NCBI GenBank assembly: GCA_963813435.1
Contig: CAWEYY010000003.1
Location: forward strand, 744,001-808,000
Source: AC-32 sp963813435
GTDB lineage: Bacteria; Actinomycetota; Thermoleophilia; Gaiellales; Gaiellaceae
Direction of reading: 5' to 3'
Length of the DNA stretch: 64,000 nt
The notes below the pieces were generated by a model, which ran no database searches, had not been told where the DNA came from, and worked only from the letters and a program-made list of their open reading frames with translations. The position numbers were made by a program, and so were the translations under genes. Shown here piece by piece: positions 1 through 6,797 of the stretch (position 1 is the stretch's first letter; each line of letters starts with the position of its first letter).

Positions 1-166
1 TCGTTTCGGGCCTTCCCATCTCCGAAGGCCCGGACGCACGACTGCTGCGGCCGGTCGCGTAGACGTAGAAGCCCGCGCGGGCGAGCTCGACGGCGATCGC
101 ACGGCCCGCCCCACGCGTCGCGCCCGCAACCAGCGCCACCGGCCCCGACAGCGGCCACTCAGGCAT
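1..166 (-). CDS. Short-chain dehydrogenase/reductase, N-terminal part (runs off the window)
   Basis: Only the first ~55 residues are present; the gene continues past the left edge. Reading from an ATG at 166 there is a short beta strand followed by a glycine-rich GATRGAGRAIA segment, the dinucleotide-binding turn of classical SDR enzymes, then ELARAGFYVYATGR, the end of the second strand with an Arg typical of NADP binders. A strong Shine-Dalgarno (GGAGGTGG) ends 2-3 nt before the ATG and supports this start. Substrate cannot be inferred. The fold call is good; anything narrower would be a guess. Confidence 0.75.
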   Translation of the reverse strand, partial: MPEWPLSGPVALVAGATRGAGRAIAVELARAGFYVYATGRSSRASGPSEMGRPET

Positions 167-228
167 CACCACCTCCACGCATCATCCACCTCGCCGGCCC
201 CGAGGATAGATCCTCGGCCGAGCCGGTG

Positions 229-552
229 CTACTTGCCGGACTGCAGCTCCCAGGCGCCGATCACCGCGTCTTCCACGGCATCGGGGTTCCCGTTCTCAAG
301 GTCCGCGACCACCATCATGTGCTTCGCGAAGCGCTTCGGCACGGAGAAGGTCTCGGGGAACGACTGGAGCAGGAGGTCTCGAAACTCGAACGACGCACGA
401 ATGACGATGTGGCTGTCGTCGAGCTGCCGCGCCACCAGGCGGCCGCGATACCGCCAATCAAGCATGCCCTCCCGACGACTCTCGGAGACACCGTCGAGCT
501 GGGCAGCCAGGCGGCTGAGGTCCGCGAGCGTCACCGGGTAATCGTCGCTCAC
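229..552 (-). CDS. MmcQ/YjbR-like small protein
   Basis: The 107-aa product resembles the MmcQ/YjbR (CyaY-fold) family of small proteins of unknown biochemical role: an N-terminal helix with LSRLAAQLDGV, a central WRYRGRLVARQLDDSHIVIRA strand pair, then a PETFSVPKRFAKHMMVV segment and an acidic C-terminal helix. The open frame continues upstream, but the upstream part overlaps the next gene and has the Ser/Arg-rich composition of a wrong frame, so I place the start at GTG 552; GTG 534 is the alternative. No strong ribosome binding site is visible. It lies between the partial SDR and an ABM-like gene on the same strand. Family assignment is moderate and function unknown. Confidence 0.6.
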   Translation of the reverse strand: MSDDYPVTLADLSRLAAQLDGVSESRREGMLDWRYRGRLVARQLDDSHIVIRASFEFRDLLLQSFPETFSVPKRFAKHMMVVADLENGNPDAVEDAVIGAWELQSGK

Positions 553-649
553 GCCCGCTCGCCGAAGCAAAGGGCCGAACGGCTCCAGGCGCAGATCTCC
601 TGCTCGCCTTCGGCCAGTCCGACCCTCGCTCGTTGCCGCAATCGGATAC

Positions 650-976
650 CTAGCGCCTGATGATGTTGTGGATCTCGAGCATCTCGGGCGTGCCCGGGTC
701 GATCCCAACGTCCTCGAGGATCGGCATGAGGCGCTTACCGAAGGCATCGAACTGCGCCTGCGAGTCCCAGATCTCGCTGACTCGGAACTTCCCGCTCGCC
801 TCGAAGGCAACGTGGAACTCGAGTCCTTCCGGTAGCCAATCGCCCGACTTCTCCAGACGCCGAATCGTCTCGTCGTACTGCTCGGTCGTGACCGAGGCGG
901 GGGTGAAGCGGACGAGCACGCTCGTCGTACGGTCGTCCATCGTCGTTGGTGTTGCCGACGTGGGGCTGGTGGCCAT
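650..976 (-). CDS. Antibiotic biosynthesis monooxygenase (ABM)-like / dimeric alpha-beta barrel protein
   Basis: The 108-aa protein has the layout of a dimeric alpha+beta barrel: a strand with TTSVLVRFTPASVT, a helix TTEQYDETIRRLEKSG, a strand EGLEFHVAFEASGKFRVSEIW and a terminal helix SQAQFDAFGKRLMPILEDVG. This is the pattern of ABM/EthD-like small enzymes and scavengers. ATG 976 is preceded by GGGAGG at a normal distance and so is preferred over the upstream start of the open frame; a later Met is also possible. The first ~12 residues are Thr/Ser/Pro-rich and probably disordered. Substrate is unknown. Confidence 0.65.
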   Translation of the reverse strand: MATSPTSATPTTMDDRTTSVLVRFTPASVTTEQYDETIRRLEKSGDWLPEGLEFHVAFEASGKFRVSEIWDSQAQFDAFGKRLMPILEDVGIDPGTPEMLEIHNIIRR

Positions 977-1172
977 GAATGGCCTCCCTTGTGTAGGTGC
1001 CTTCTGACGGAGCCGACCTAACAACCGAACACGTCTCACGGCGCTCGCCTGGCGACCGAGGATTCTGAGTCAGAGGACCCTCCGAACGTATCACGGCTTG
1101 ACGCATCGACGTCGTGACCGACGTAGGAACATCGGGAGGCGCGATCTCTATGGCTGCGGCCGGAGCATCGCC

Positions 1173-1192
1173 TGGGTCAGTGTGCGGGAATG
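1173..1192 (-). repeat. Short stop-proximal repeat, copy 1 (divergent)
   Basis: This 20-bp stretch matches the copies at 2071-2090 and 2327-2346 at about 15-16 of 20 positions. On the minus strand it reads as CATTCCCG followed by a CTGACCCA block. It lies about 40 bp downstream of the methyltransferase stop codon, the same kind of place as the other copies. Confidence 0.45.
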
Positions 1193-1232
1193 TCACCCGA
1201 GTGGCGACAAGACAACCGCTGTACTCCCGTGC

Positions 1233-2021
1233 TCAAGGAGGCGCCACGAAGTAGCGGGTTCCGGCGATTGCGTTAGACGGGTCGACGGGCTCGGTGAGGA
1301 TGATCGAGCCGCCCGTCCCTCGCACGATCTGGTCGACCTCGCGCTGAGAGAGGGCGATCATCCGGACGGGGTGCAAGCGCAGACGGCGCAGAGAGGCCTT
1401 GGGAAGGCCGAGCCTGCGGAGAGCAGCATAGGCGCGGCGGCGCGGCTGTAGACGCGCTCGCAAGCCGAGGTTCTCGGGCATCTGGAATACGACAAGCCCA
1501 TCTCCTCTCGCGACGCGGAGGAACTCGCTGATGTAGTCGGCGGCGATGCTGCTGCCCGGTAGGTGCTGAAGCACGAAGCTGGAGTAGACGAGGTCAAACG
1601 TCTGTGATCGGAAGCTCCGAAGGTCGGGATCCTCGCCTACCAGGAAGGAACAGTTGGTTGCGTGGTTCAGCTGCCGGGCGCGCTTGATCATGGCTTCCGA
1701 GATGTCGATGGCATCACACCAGCGAAAGCGCCGGGCCAGCGCCTGGGTGACGCGGCCGAGGCCGCAGCCGAAGTCAAGCGCTCGCTCTCGTCGCCCAGGC
1801 CGCCCGAGGCGGGCCGCTTGAGCTAGCACCGCTTCGATTTCAACCTCGCCGGTCGCCAGAAAGTCGGAGACTGTCCAAGGGCTGTCGCTCGTTGCTCGCT
1901 TCCCCGAGACGGCCCAGAGAGGATCAAGGACGGCCAGGTCCTCCCAGTCTCTCCTGTGTCGGCTTAATGGCACGCTGCGCTCCCTTCGCGCAGGATCCTC
2001 AGTTCGCGGTGAGAGCTGCAC
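1233..2021 (-). CDS. Class I SAM-dependent methyltransferase
   Basis: The 262-aa protein carries methyltransferase motif I as LDFGCGLGR at residues 82-90, an acidic residue after the next strand (CDAIDISEAM), motif II/III around TFDLVYSSFVLQHL and a post-core strand GLVVFQMPE. This is the Methyltransf_11/25 fold. The first ~75 residues (WEDLAVLDPLWAVSG) resemble an N-terminal helical cap. Start is GTG 2021. The target is unknown and the neighbours (a GNAT gene and a disrupted membrane gene) do not suggest one. The intergenic region downstream (977-1232) shows only a copy of a short repeat. Confidence 0.85.
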   Translation of the reverse strand: MQLSPRTEDPARRERSVPLSRHRRDWEDLAVLDPLWAVSGKRATSDSPWTVSDFLATGEVEIEAVLAQAARLGRPGRRERALDFGCGLGRVTQALARRFRWCDAIDISEAMIKRARQLNHATNCSFLVGEDPDLRSFRSQTFDLVYSSFVLQHLPGSSIAADYISEFLRVARGDGLVVFQMPENLGLRARLQPRRRAYAALRRLGLPKASLRRLRLHPVRMIALSQREVDQIVRGTGGSIILTEPVDPSNAIAGTRYFVAPP

Positions 2022-2070
2022 GCTCTGCGTTCACAGCATGAGCATGCCACGCGGTGAAGTGGACGTCGCT

Positions 2071-2090
2071 TGGGCCAGCATTCAGGAATG
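2071..2090 (-). repeat. Short stop-proximal repeat, copy 2
   Basis: It is 19/20 identical to the copy at 2327-2346 (TGGGCCAGC then A or G, then TTCAGGAATG on the plus strand). It lies 12 bp downstream of the stop codon of the disrupted small membrane gene. Copies 2 and 3 flank that gene as direct repeats. Confidence 0.6.
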
Positions 2091-2101
2091 TCCCTTGACC
2101 G

Positions 2102-2279
2102 CTAGCGTTTCAGAAGGCGCCGGACGTAGCCATACGCAAGTACGAGCGCAACTCCGACTGCCGTCCCGACCGCCATACCTGCGACCACGTGGAGACCTCC
2201 GGAGAATGCCGGCCCACACGAAGATGCCAGCGAGCGCGAGGGCAAAAGCGAGCCAGCGAGACGCTGTCCTCATGCCCAT
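2102..2279 (-). pseudogene. Small two-TM membrane protein with a frameshift
   Basis: Reading from ATG 2279, the first ~25 residues form a clean hydrophobic helix (WLAFALALAGIFVWAGI). The same frame then becomes Arg/Ser-rich (RRSPRGRRYGG), the look of a wrong frame at this GC content. One base further on, the +1 frame gives a second clean helix (HVVAGMAVGTAVGVALVLAY), then a basic tail YVRRLLKR and a TAG at 2102-2104. The span is 178 nt, one more than a multiple of three. The simplest reading is a ~59-aa two-helix protein broken by a one-base change near 2195-2205. It could be a sequencing error, a true pseudogene or, less likely, a programmed frameshift. Confidence 0.5.
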
Positions 2280-2326
2280 CGGTATCGGCGTCGCGATCGC
2301 GCGGCTCTAGGTGTAGCCCACTTGCC

Positions 2327-2346
2327 TGGGCCAGCGTTCAGGAATG
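2327..2346 (-). repeat. Short stop-proximal repeat, copy 3
   Basis: Nearly identical to copy 2 (2071-2090). It lies about 30 bp downstream of the GNAT stop codon, just after the pentamer tandem repeat. Confidence 0.6.
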
Positions 2347-2354
2347 ACGCCTGG

Positions 2355-2377
2355 CCTGACCTGACCTGACCTGACCT
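2355..2377. repeat. CCTGA pentamer tandem repeat (about 4.6 copies)
   Basis: Four perfect CCTGA units plus CCT directly abut, and by 2 bp overlap, the stop codon of the GNAT gene. On the coding strand the gene therefore ends with TAG followed by GTCAG repeats. No function is evident. Slippage here could change length without altering the protein. Confidence 0.8.
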
Positions 2378-2897
2378 AGGACGAGAACGCGGGTGCGTAC
2401 TCGAATGGTCCGACGACTGACGGCGTGTACGCGCCTAGAGGTCGAGCTTGGAAGGCGCTGCTCCACCTTGGCTCCGGGGGCATCACACCAAGTTCCACGG
2501 CTGGACGGAACCCGAAGCGGCCGTAGTACTGGGGAGACCCGAGCAGGACGACCAAGGGGACATCCTGCGCGTCCGCGGCGCTGAGAAGCGCGTTCATTAG
2601 GGCGCTTCCGATCCCTTTCGCTTGGTGGTCGGGAAGGACGCCGATCGGACCCACCGCGACCACGGAGTCGAAACCGACCTTCGCGCGACTTGCGGTCACA
2701 TGACCGACAACCGCGTTCTGAGCCAGCGCAGTAAACGACAGCTCATCAATCACGTCCTTCGCCTCCCAAAGTGCGGCAAAGATTCCCACCTCGGGTGGCA
2801 CACGATCGCCGTGATCTTGTCGCTTGAACGCTTCTGCGTAGACAACCTTCGCTGCTTCGTAGTCGCGCGGCTCCTGTGGTCTGACGATCACGCGCAC
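2376..2897 (-). CDS. GNAT family N-acetyltransferase (YhbS-like)
   Basis: The 173-aa protein is a single GNAT domain. Motif A, the acetyl-CoA pyrophosphate loop, is visible as HQAKGIGSAL (residues 91-100), preceded by the strand VAVGPIGVLPD. Motif B follows as VPLVVLLGSPQYYGRFGF, the GSPxYYxRFGF signature common in YhbS-type acetyltransferases. Start is GTG 2897. The acceptor substrate is unknown. The downstream side carries a tandem pentamer and a short repeat. Confidence 0.88.
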   Translation of the reverse strand: MRVIVRPQEPRDYEAAKVVYAEAFKRQDHGDRVPPEVGIFAALWEAKDVIDELSFTALAQNAVVGHVTASRAKVGFDSVVAVGPIGVLPDHQAKGIGSALMNALLSAADAQDVPLVVLLGSPQYYGRFGFRPAVELGVMPPEPRWSSAFQARPLGAYTPSVVGPFEYAPAFSS

Positions 2898-3017
2898 ATG
2901 GTCGCACGGGCTGCACGTTCGCGTTGGCCAGTGTCCCTGTCGCCCGGCCCGTTCCGAGAGTCCGCCGCCGCAGCCGACATGCGCGGCTGCGGCTCACAGA
3001 CGCTCGTGGTGAAGCAA

Positions 3018-3063
3018 GCCGTCACAAGTCTTCATGCCCGCGAAGCGGCGGACTTGTGACGGC
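3018..3063. terminator. 13-bp inverted repeat 3' of tRNA-Arg
   Basis: Perfect 13-bp arms (3018-3030 and 3051-3063, core GTCACAAGTC / GACTTGTGAC) enclose a 20-nt loop that can itself fold. The hairpin begins 4 nt beyond the tRNA-Arg discriminator base, in the direction of tRNA transcription. No T-run follows it. It probably acts as terminator or 3' processing structure for the tRNA transcript, which is inferred from position only. Confidence 0.5.
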
Positions 3064-3066
3064 CAA

Positions 3067-3138
3067 TGCGCCTGGGAGGATTCGAACCTCCGACCCACGG
3101 CTTAGAAGGCCGTCGCTCTTCCACTGAGCTACAGGCGC
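3067..3138 (-). tRNA. tRNA-Arg (TCT)
   Basis: A complete cloverleaf is visible: a 7-bp acceptor stem GCGCCTG/CAGGCGC, D-arm TAGCTCAGTGG, anticodon stem ACGGC/GCCGT enclosing loop CTTCTAA (anticodon TCT, complement at 3104-3106), and T-arm GGTTCGAATCC. The discriminator base is A and no CCA is encoded. The gene stands alone, between the GNAT gene and a CAP-domain gene. Confidence 0.95.
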
Positions 3139-3171
3139 GCAGGAGAACAGGCTAGCGCCAGGGCGCGCGGG

Positions 3172-3702
3172 CTATCTGCTGCGGACGCCGAAGTCGGCGG
3201 TGACGATCGTCGCGGCTCTGCCGCCGTAGACGCCTGGCGCGCTCGTTGCATGGACGGCCGAGAGGCCGACCTCGCGCCAGTGCGGGTCGAGCAGGTTGGC
3301 GCGGTGAGGCGGGCTCGCGAGCCACACCTTGACCGCGCGGGCCGCGCTGAGCTCGGGCGAGGCCCAGACGAGGTTCTCGCCGACCATCCAGCTCCGGAAA
3401 CCGCGCAGCGAGTAGTAGGAGGCGACCCGCTTCGAGAACGACGTGCCGTTCGCCGAGTTGTGGCTGAAGTAGCCGAGGCGGGCCATCTGGGTCGAGTGGG
3501 ACGCGGCTGCGGCGTTCAGTCCCGGAGCCAGCCGGAGGCGGACGAGCCCACGGGCCGACCGCACGGCGTTGAGCTGGGAGAGCAGCGCCGCCTGCATCCG
3601 GGACGAGGAGCTCACCGCTCCGCTCGACGTGGCCGAGCTGGAGCCAGGAGCGACCAGCACCACCACGATCCCTGCCAGCGCTGCGAGGCCTTTGCCCTGC
3701 AT
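3172..3702 (-). CDS. Secreted CAP (SCP/PR-1-like) domain protein
   Basis: The 176-aa protein begins with a Sec-type signal (KGLAALAGIVVVLVAPG), then a Ser-rich linker and a CAP domain. Family landmarks are visible: LLSQLNAVRSARGL, HSTQMARLGYFSH (His 69 and 81), VGENLVWAS (Glu 109) and the CAP signature VKVWLASPPHRANLL (His 133). CAP proteins act outside the cell; bacterial ones are mostly uncharacterised, with peptidase, lipid-binding and adhesion roles proposed. A second CAP protein at 11906-12373 shares the VWLASPPHRANLL block. ATG 3702 is the start. Confidence 0.9.
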   Translation of the reverse strand: MQGKGLAALAGIVVVLVAPGSSSATSSGAVSSSSRMQAALLSQLNAVRSARGLVRLRLAPGLNAAAASHSTQMARLGYFSHNSANGTSFSKRVASYYSLRGFRSWMVGENLVWASPELSAARAVKVWLASPPHRANLLDPHWREVGLSAVHATSAPGVYGGRAATIVTADFGVRSR

Positions 3703-3740
3703 ACGGGCACCATCGGCAGGAGTCGCCTATGTCTGGAGTC

Positions 3741-4805
3741 CTAGAGAGCGGCGTGAGCCGGGCGTTCGCGGCGGTGGGCCCGCCAGTTCAGCAGGAGCAC
3801 CTGGATCGTCCCCGCGACAGGAATCGCCGCCAGGGCGCCGAGAATCCCCGCGAGCTCGGCGCCGATCAGGATCGAGATCAGGACGGCGAGCGGTGAGAGC
3901 TGGACCGTTCGGCCGTAGATCACCGGCTGCAGCACGTGGTTCTCCAGTTGCTGGTAGCCGATGAAGAACGCGACGACGACGATGCCGGCCGGGACGGAGT
4001 GCAGGAAGGCGACGATCCCGATCAGGATCGCGGCCATCGTCGCGCCTGCGAGCGGGATCAGGTCGAGGATCGCGACGATCAGGCCGAGAGCGACCGCATA
4101 CGGGACGCCCATGATGATCAGGATGATCGTCGTCAGCGCTCCGGCGATGAAGCTGATCAGTAGGTTGCCCGTCACGTAGCCTCCGACCGTCTTGTAGATC
4201 TCGTCGCCGACCTTGCGCCAGCGCGGCTGCGACTCCTCGGGCAGCAGGTTGTAGAAGCGCTCGACCCAGTCCGGGCCCTCGAGGAGCATGAAGAACGTCA
4301 TGAAGCCGATCGTGACCGAGGCGACGACGATCGTGATGATGCCTTTCGCGACCGAGATCGCGACCCCGGAGAGCCCGAGCACGCGCGTCGCGCCGCCCTC
4401 CGAGATCGCGGCCCTCACCCGCTCCTCGAGGTGGTACTTCGTCTCGAGGAATCCGAGCCGCCCGCGCCCGTGCGTGACGTCCTGCACGTAGTTCGGGAGC
4501 TTGTGCACGAACTCGTTTACCTGGTCGACCAGCGTCGGGACGAACGTGAACCCGATTGCGACGAAGAAGGCGAGCGTGAGGAAGTACGCGAGGGCGGCGG
4601 CGGCGATGCGCCTCTTGACCCCGTGACGCTGGAGCCAGCCGACCGCGGGGTTCAGCGCCAGGGCCAGGAAGACCGAGATCACCACCCAGGCGAGCACGTG
4701 CCGGGCGATCCAGATGACCTCGAGGACTACCGCGACGGCGATGATCGTCCCCAGCAGGGACAGGACCGTCCGCAGCTGGAACCGGACGACTCGCTCCGGG
4801 ATCAC
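3741..4805 (-). CDS. AI-2E family transporter (PerM/YdiK-like membrane protein)
   Basis: The 354-aa protein has the two N-terminal helices (VLSLLGTIIAVAVVLEVIW, VLAWVVISVFLALALNPAV), a soluble middle region with HKLPNYVQDV, and a long hydrophobic C-terminal half. The family signature segments DLIPLAGATMAAI and QQLENHVLQPVIYGR are clear, followed by LSPLAVLISILIGAELAGILGALAAIPVAG. Members of this family include exporters of autoinducer-2 and Na+/H+ antiporters, so the substrate cannot be assigned. Start is GTG 4805. It stands alone between the CAP gene and tRNA-Gly. Confidence 0.92.
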   Translation of the reverse strand: MIPERVVRFQLRTVLSLLGTIIAVAVVLEVIWIARHVLAWVVISVFLALALNPAVGWLQRHGVKRRIAAAALAYFLTLAFFVAIGFTFVPTLVDQVNEFVHKLPNYVQDVTHGRGRLGFLETKYHLEERVRAAISEGGATRVLGLSGVAISVAKGIITIVVASVTIGFMTFFMLLEGPDWVERFYNLLPEESQPRWRKVGDEIYKTVGGYVTGNLLISFIAGALTTIILIIMGVPYAVALGLIVAILDLIPLAGATMAAILIGIVAFLHSVPAGIVVVAFFIGYQQLENHVLQPVIYGRTVQLSPLAVLISILIGAELAGILGALAAIPVAGTIQVLLLNWRAHRRERPAHAAL

Positions 4806-4842
4806 CGGGCCAGCATCACGGAGGCGTCGGACGTCCAGGGAG

Positions 4843-4913
4843 AGCGGGCGGCGGGGATCGAACCCGCGTAACCAGCTTGGAAGGCTGGGGCTCTACCACT
4901 GAGCTACGCCCGC
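4843..4913 (-). tRNA. tRNA-Gly (TCC)
   Basis: Acceptor stem GCGGGCG/CGCCCGC, D-arm TAGCTCAGTGG, anticodon stem CCAGC/GCTGG with loop CTTCCAA (anticodon TCC, complement at 4879-4881) and T-arm with GGTTCGATCCC. The discriminator base is T. No CCA is encoded. Confidence 0.95.
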
Positions 4914-4948
4914 GCGGCTCGTAGCCTAGCCCGCCAGAATGAGCGATC

Positions 4949-5548
4949 GTGGAACGGGCGTACCTGGCACGGCACGGCGAGAGCGAGCTCTCCTTCGCGA
5001 AGCTGACCAACGGTGATCCGGCCGTCCCGTGCGCGCTGACCGAGACCGGCCGCTCGGAGGCGCGGCGCCTCGGCGAGCTCCTTGCGGGCACGGCGATCGA
5101 CCTCTGCGCGGTCAGCGAGTTCGAGCGCGCACAGGAGACGGCCGACCTAGCGCTCGCGGGCCGCGGCGTCCCGAGGCTGGTCCTCCCCGGGCTCAACGAC
5201 ATCAAGGTGGGCTCCTACGAGGGCCACTCGATCGACGAGTACCGCGCCTGGGCGCGCTCGCACGGGCCTGACGACGACCCCCAGGGCGGAGGCGAGAGCC
5301 GGGCCGGGGTGATCCGGCGCTACGTCGAGACCTACCGCACGATTCTCGCGCGGCCGGAGGCGACGATCCTGGTGGTCGGGCACGCGCTCACCGTCCGCTA
5401 CATCCTCGACGCGGTCGCGGGTGGGCCGCCCGCACGCGCGGTCGAGTGGGTTCCCTACGCGGAGCCGTTCCCGATCACGGCCGCGGAGCTCAGCGTAGCC
5501 CTGGAGCGGCTCGCCGCCTGGACGCTCGCGCCGAGCTGGCAGAGCTGA
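4949..5548 (+). CDS. Histidine phosphatase superfamily protein (phosphoglycerate-mutase-like)
   Basis: The 199-aa protein has the catalytic RHGE at residues 8-11, a SEFERAQETADLAL segment (the usual SxxxRAxQTA block, with Ser and Arg), a DIKVGSYEG segment, and the second catalytic His in VVGHALTVRY. It is a cofactor-dependent phosphatase or mutase; the true substrate is not predictable. GTG 4949 starts right at the family's first strand (ERAYLARHGES). The last ~59 bp overlap the 3' end of the convergent MFS gene. Confidence 0.88.
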   Translation: MERAYLARHGESELSFAKLTNGDPAVPCALTETGRSEARRLGELLAGTAIDLCAVSEFERAQETADLALAGRGVPRLVLPGLNDIKVGSYEGHSIDEYRAWARSHGPDDDPQGGGESRAGVIRRYVETYRTILARPEATILVVGHALTVRYILDAVAGGPPARAVEWVPYAEPFPITAAELSVALERLAAWTLAPSWQS

Positions 5549-6716
5549 CGAGCAGGAGCAGCAGCGCCAGACCGGCCGACACTGCGCCGAGCACGAACGG
5601 CGCGGCCGGAGAAACGTGCGACCACAAGAGCCCGGCTGCGATGCTCGCCAGCAGGACGGCGGCTCCCGTCGCTGCCGAGAAGATCCCGAACGCCGTCCCG
5701 ATCGCCCGGCCGGGGACGCGGTCTGCGACCCAGGCCTTCGCCACGCCCTCCGTCGCCGCGACGTAGCCCCCGTAGAGGGCGAGCAGCGGCCAGACGGCCC
5801 AGCTCGCGTCGGCCACCGCGAACCCGAGGTAGACGAGCGTGAAGACGACGAGGCCGCCCGCGATCACGCTCTCGCGCCTGCGCCTGTCCGACAGCGCTCC
5901 GAGCGGCCACGACAGGCTCGCGTAGACGAGGTTGTAGAGCGCGTAGGCGAGCACGACGAGCGTCGCCCCCAGCCCGAGCTCCTTCGCGCGCAGGAGCAGA
6001 AAGACGTCGCTCGAGTTCCCGAGCGAGAACACGACCCAGATGACGAGCACGCCCCAGAAGGCGCGCGGCAGCGGCTCGTGGTCGCGCTCCACGGGCTCGC
6101 TCGCCTCCCGCGAGCGCGCCTCGCGCACGGCCCGGAGCAGAAGCAGCGCGACCACTCCCGGCACGACGGCCACCCAGAGCACGCCGCGGAACGAGAGGCC
6201 GAGCGCGAGCAGGCCGACGGCTACGAGCGGACCGACGACCGCGCCCGCGGTGTCGAGCGCCCGGTGGTACCCGAAGGCCGCGCCGAGCAGGCGCGGCGGG
6301 GTCGAGTCCCGAATCAGCGCGTCGCGCGGAGACGTCCTCGCGCCCTTGCCCAGCCGGTCGACGGCCCGGCCGAGGAGCACCCAGCCCCAGGCAGGCGCGG
6401 CCGCGATGACGACGCGGCCGGCCTCGGACCCGGCGTAGCCCGCGAAGACCCAGGGCAGGCGGCGCTCGCCCCAGCGGTCCGACAGCCAGCCCGAGAGCCC
6501 GCGCAGGCCGACGGCGATCCCTTCCGCGATCCCCTCGATCAGCCCGACCACGGCGACGGGCGCGCCGAGCGTGACCGTCAGGAAGAGCGGCACGATCGGA
6601 TAGGCGAGCTCGCTCGCGGCGTCGTTGGCGAACGAGACCCAGCTCAGCGCGCGGACGTTCCGAGGAAGCGCGCGCCTGGCCGCAGTCAGCCTCTCCATGG
6701 CGAGGGATCTAGACAC
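5490..6716 (-). CDS. MFS transporter
   Basis: The 408-aa protein has about 12 hydrophobic segments and the MFS loop 2-3 signature region (LSGWLSDRWGERR, where the family has GxLaDrxGrk), a second copy of this pattern after the central loop (LGALSDRRRRES), and an Arg/Glu-rich central cytoplasmic loop (RAVREARSREASEPVERDHE). The DALIRDSTPPRLLGAAFGYHRALDTAGAVVGP stretch resembles MFS proteins annotated as multidrug or sugar-efflux related. Start is ATG 6716; ATG 6698 is possible. The 3' end overlaps the phosphatase gene by 59 bp in convergent orientation. Substrate unknown. Confidence 0.88.
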   Translation of the reverse strand: MSRSLAMERLTAARRALPRNVRALSWVSFANDAASELAYPIVPLFLTVTLGAPVAVVGLIEGIAEGIAVGLRGLSGWLSDRWGERRLPWVFAGYAGSEAGRVVIAAAPAWGWVLLGRAVDRLGKGARTSPRDALIRDSTPPRLLGAAFGYHRALDTAGAVVGPLVAVGLLALGLSFRGVLWVAVVPGVVALLLLRAVREARSREASEPVERDHEPLPRAFWGVLVIWVVFSLGNSSDVFLLLRAKELGLGATLVVLAYALYNLVYASLSWPLGALSDRRRRESVIAGGLVVFTLVYLGFAVADASWAVWPLLALYGGYVAATEGVAKAWVADRVPGRAIGTAFGIFSAATGAAVLLASIAAGLLWSHVSPAAPFVLGAVSAGLALLLLLVSSASSARASRRRAAPGLR

Positions 6717-6797
6717 ATCGATTCCTATTTCGTACGGTTCACCTCACTGCGGCCTGCGAACGCATGCCGGGTTGTAAGGGGAAGAGAAGGAGGGTTC

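Noticed and set aside
2924..3127. Small plus-strand ORF ending in RIRTSDPRLRRPSLFH
   Set aside because: That peptide is the well-known false translation of the antisense strand of a tRNA gene (tRNA-Arg, 3067-3138).
5616..6797. Long upstream extension (394 codons) of the secreted repeat protein's frame
   Set aside because: It is antisense to the MFS gene and Arg/Pro/Glu-rich. A strong ribosome site and signal peptide define the start at 6798.
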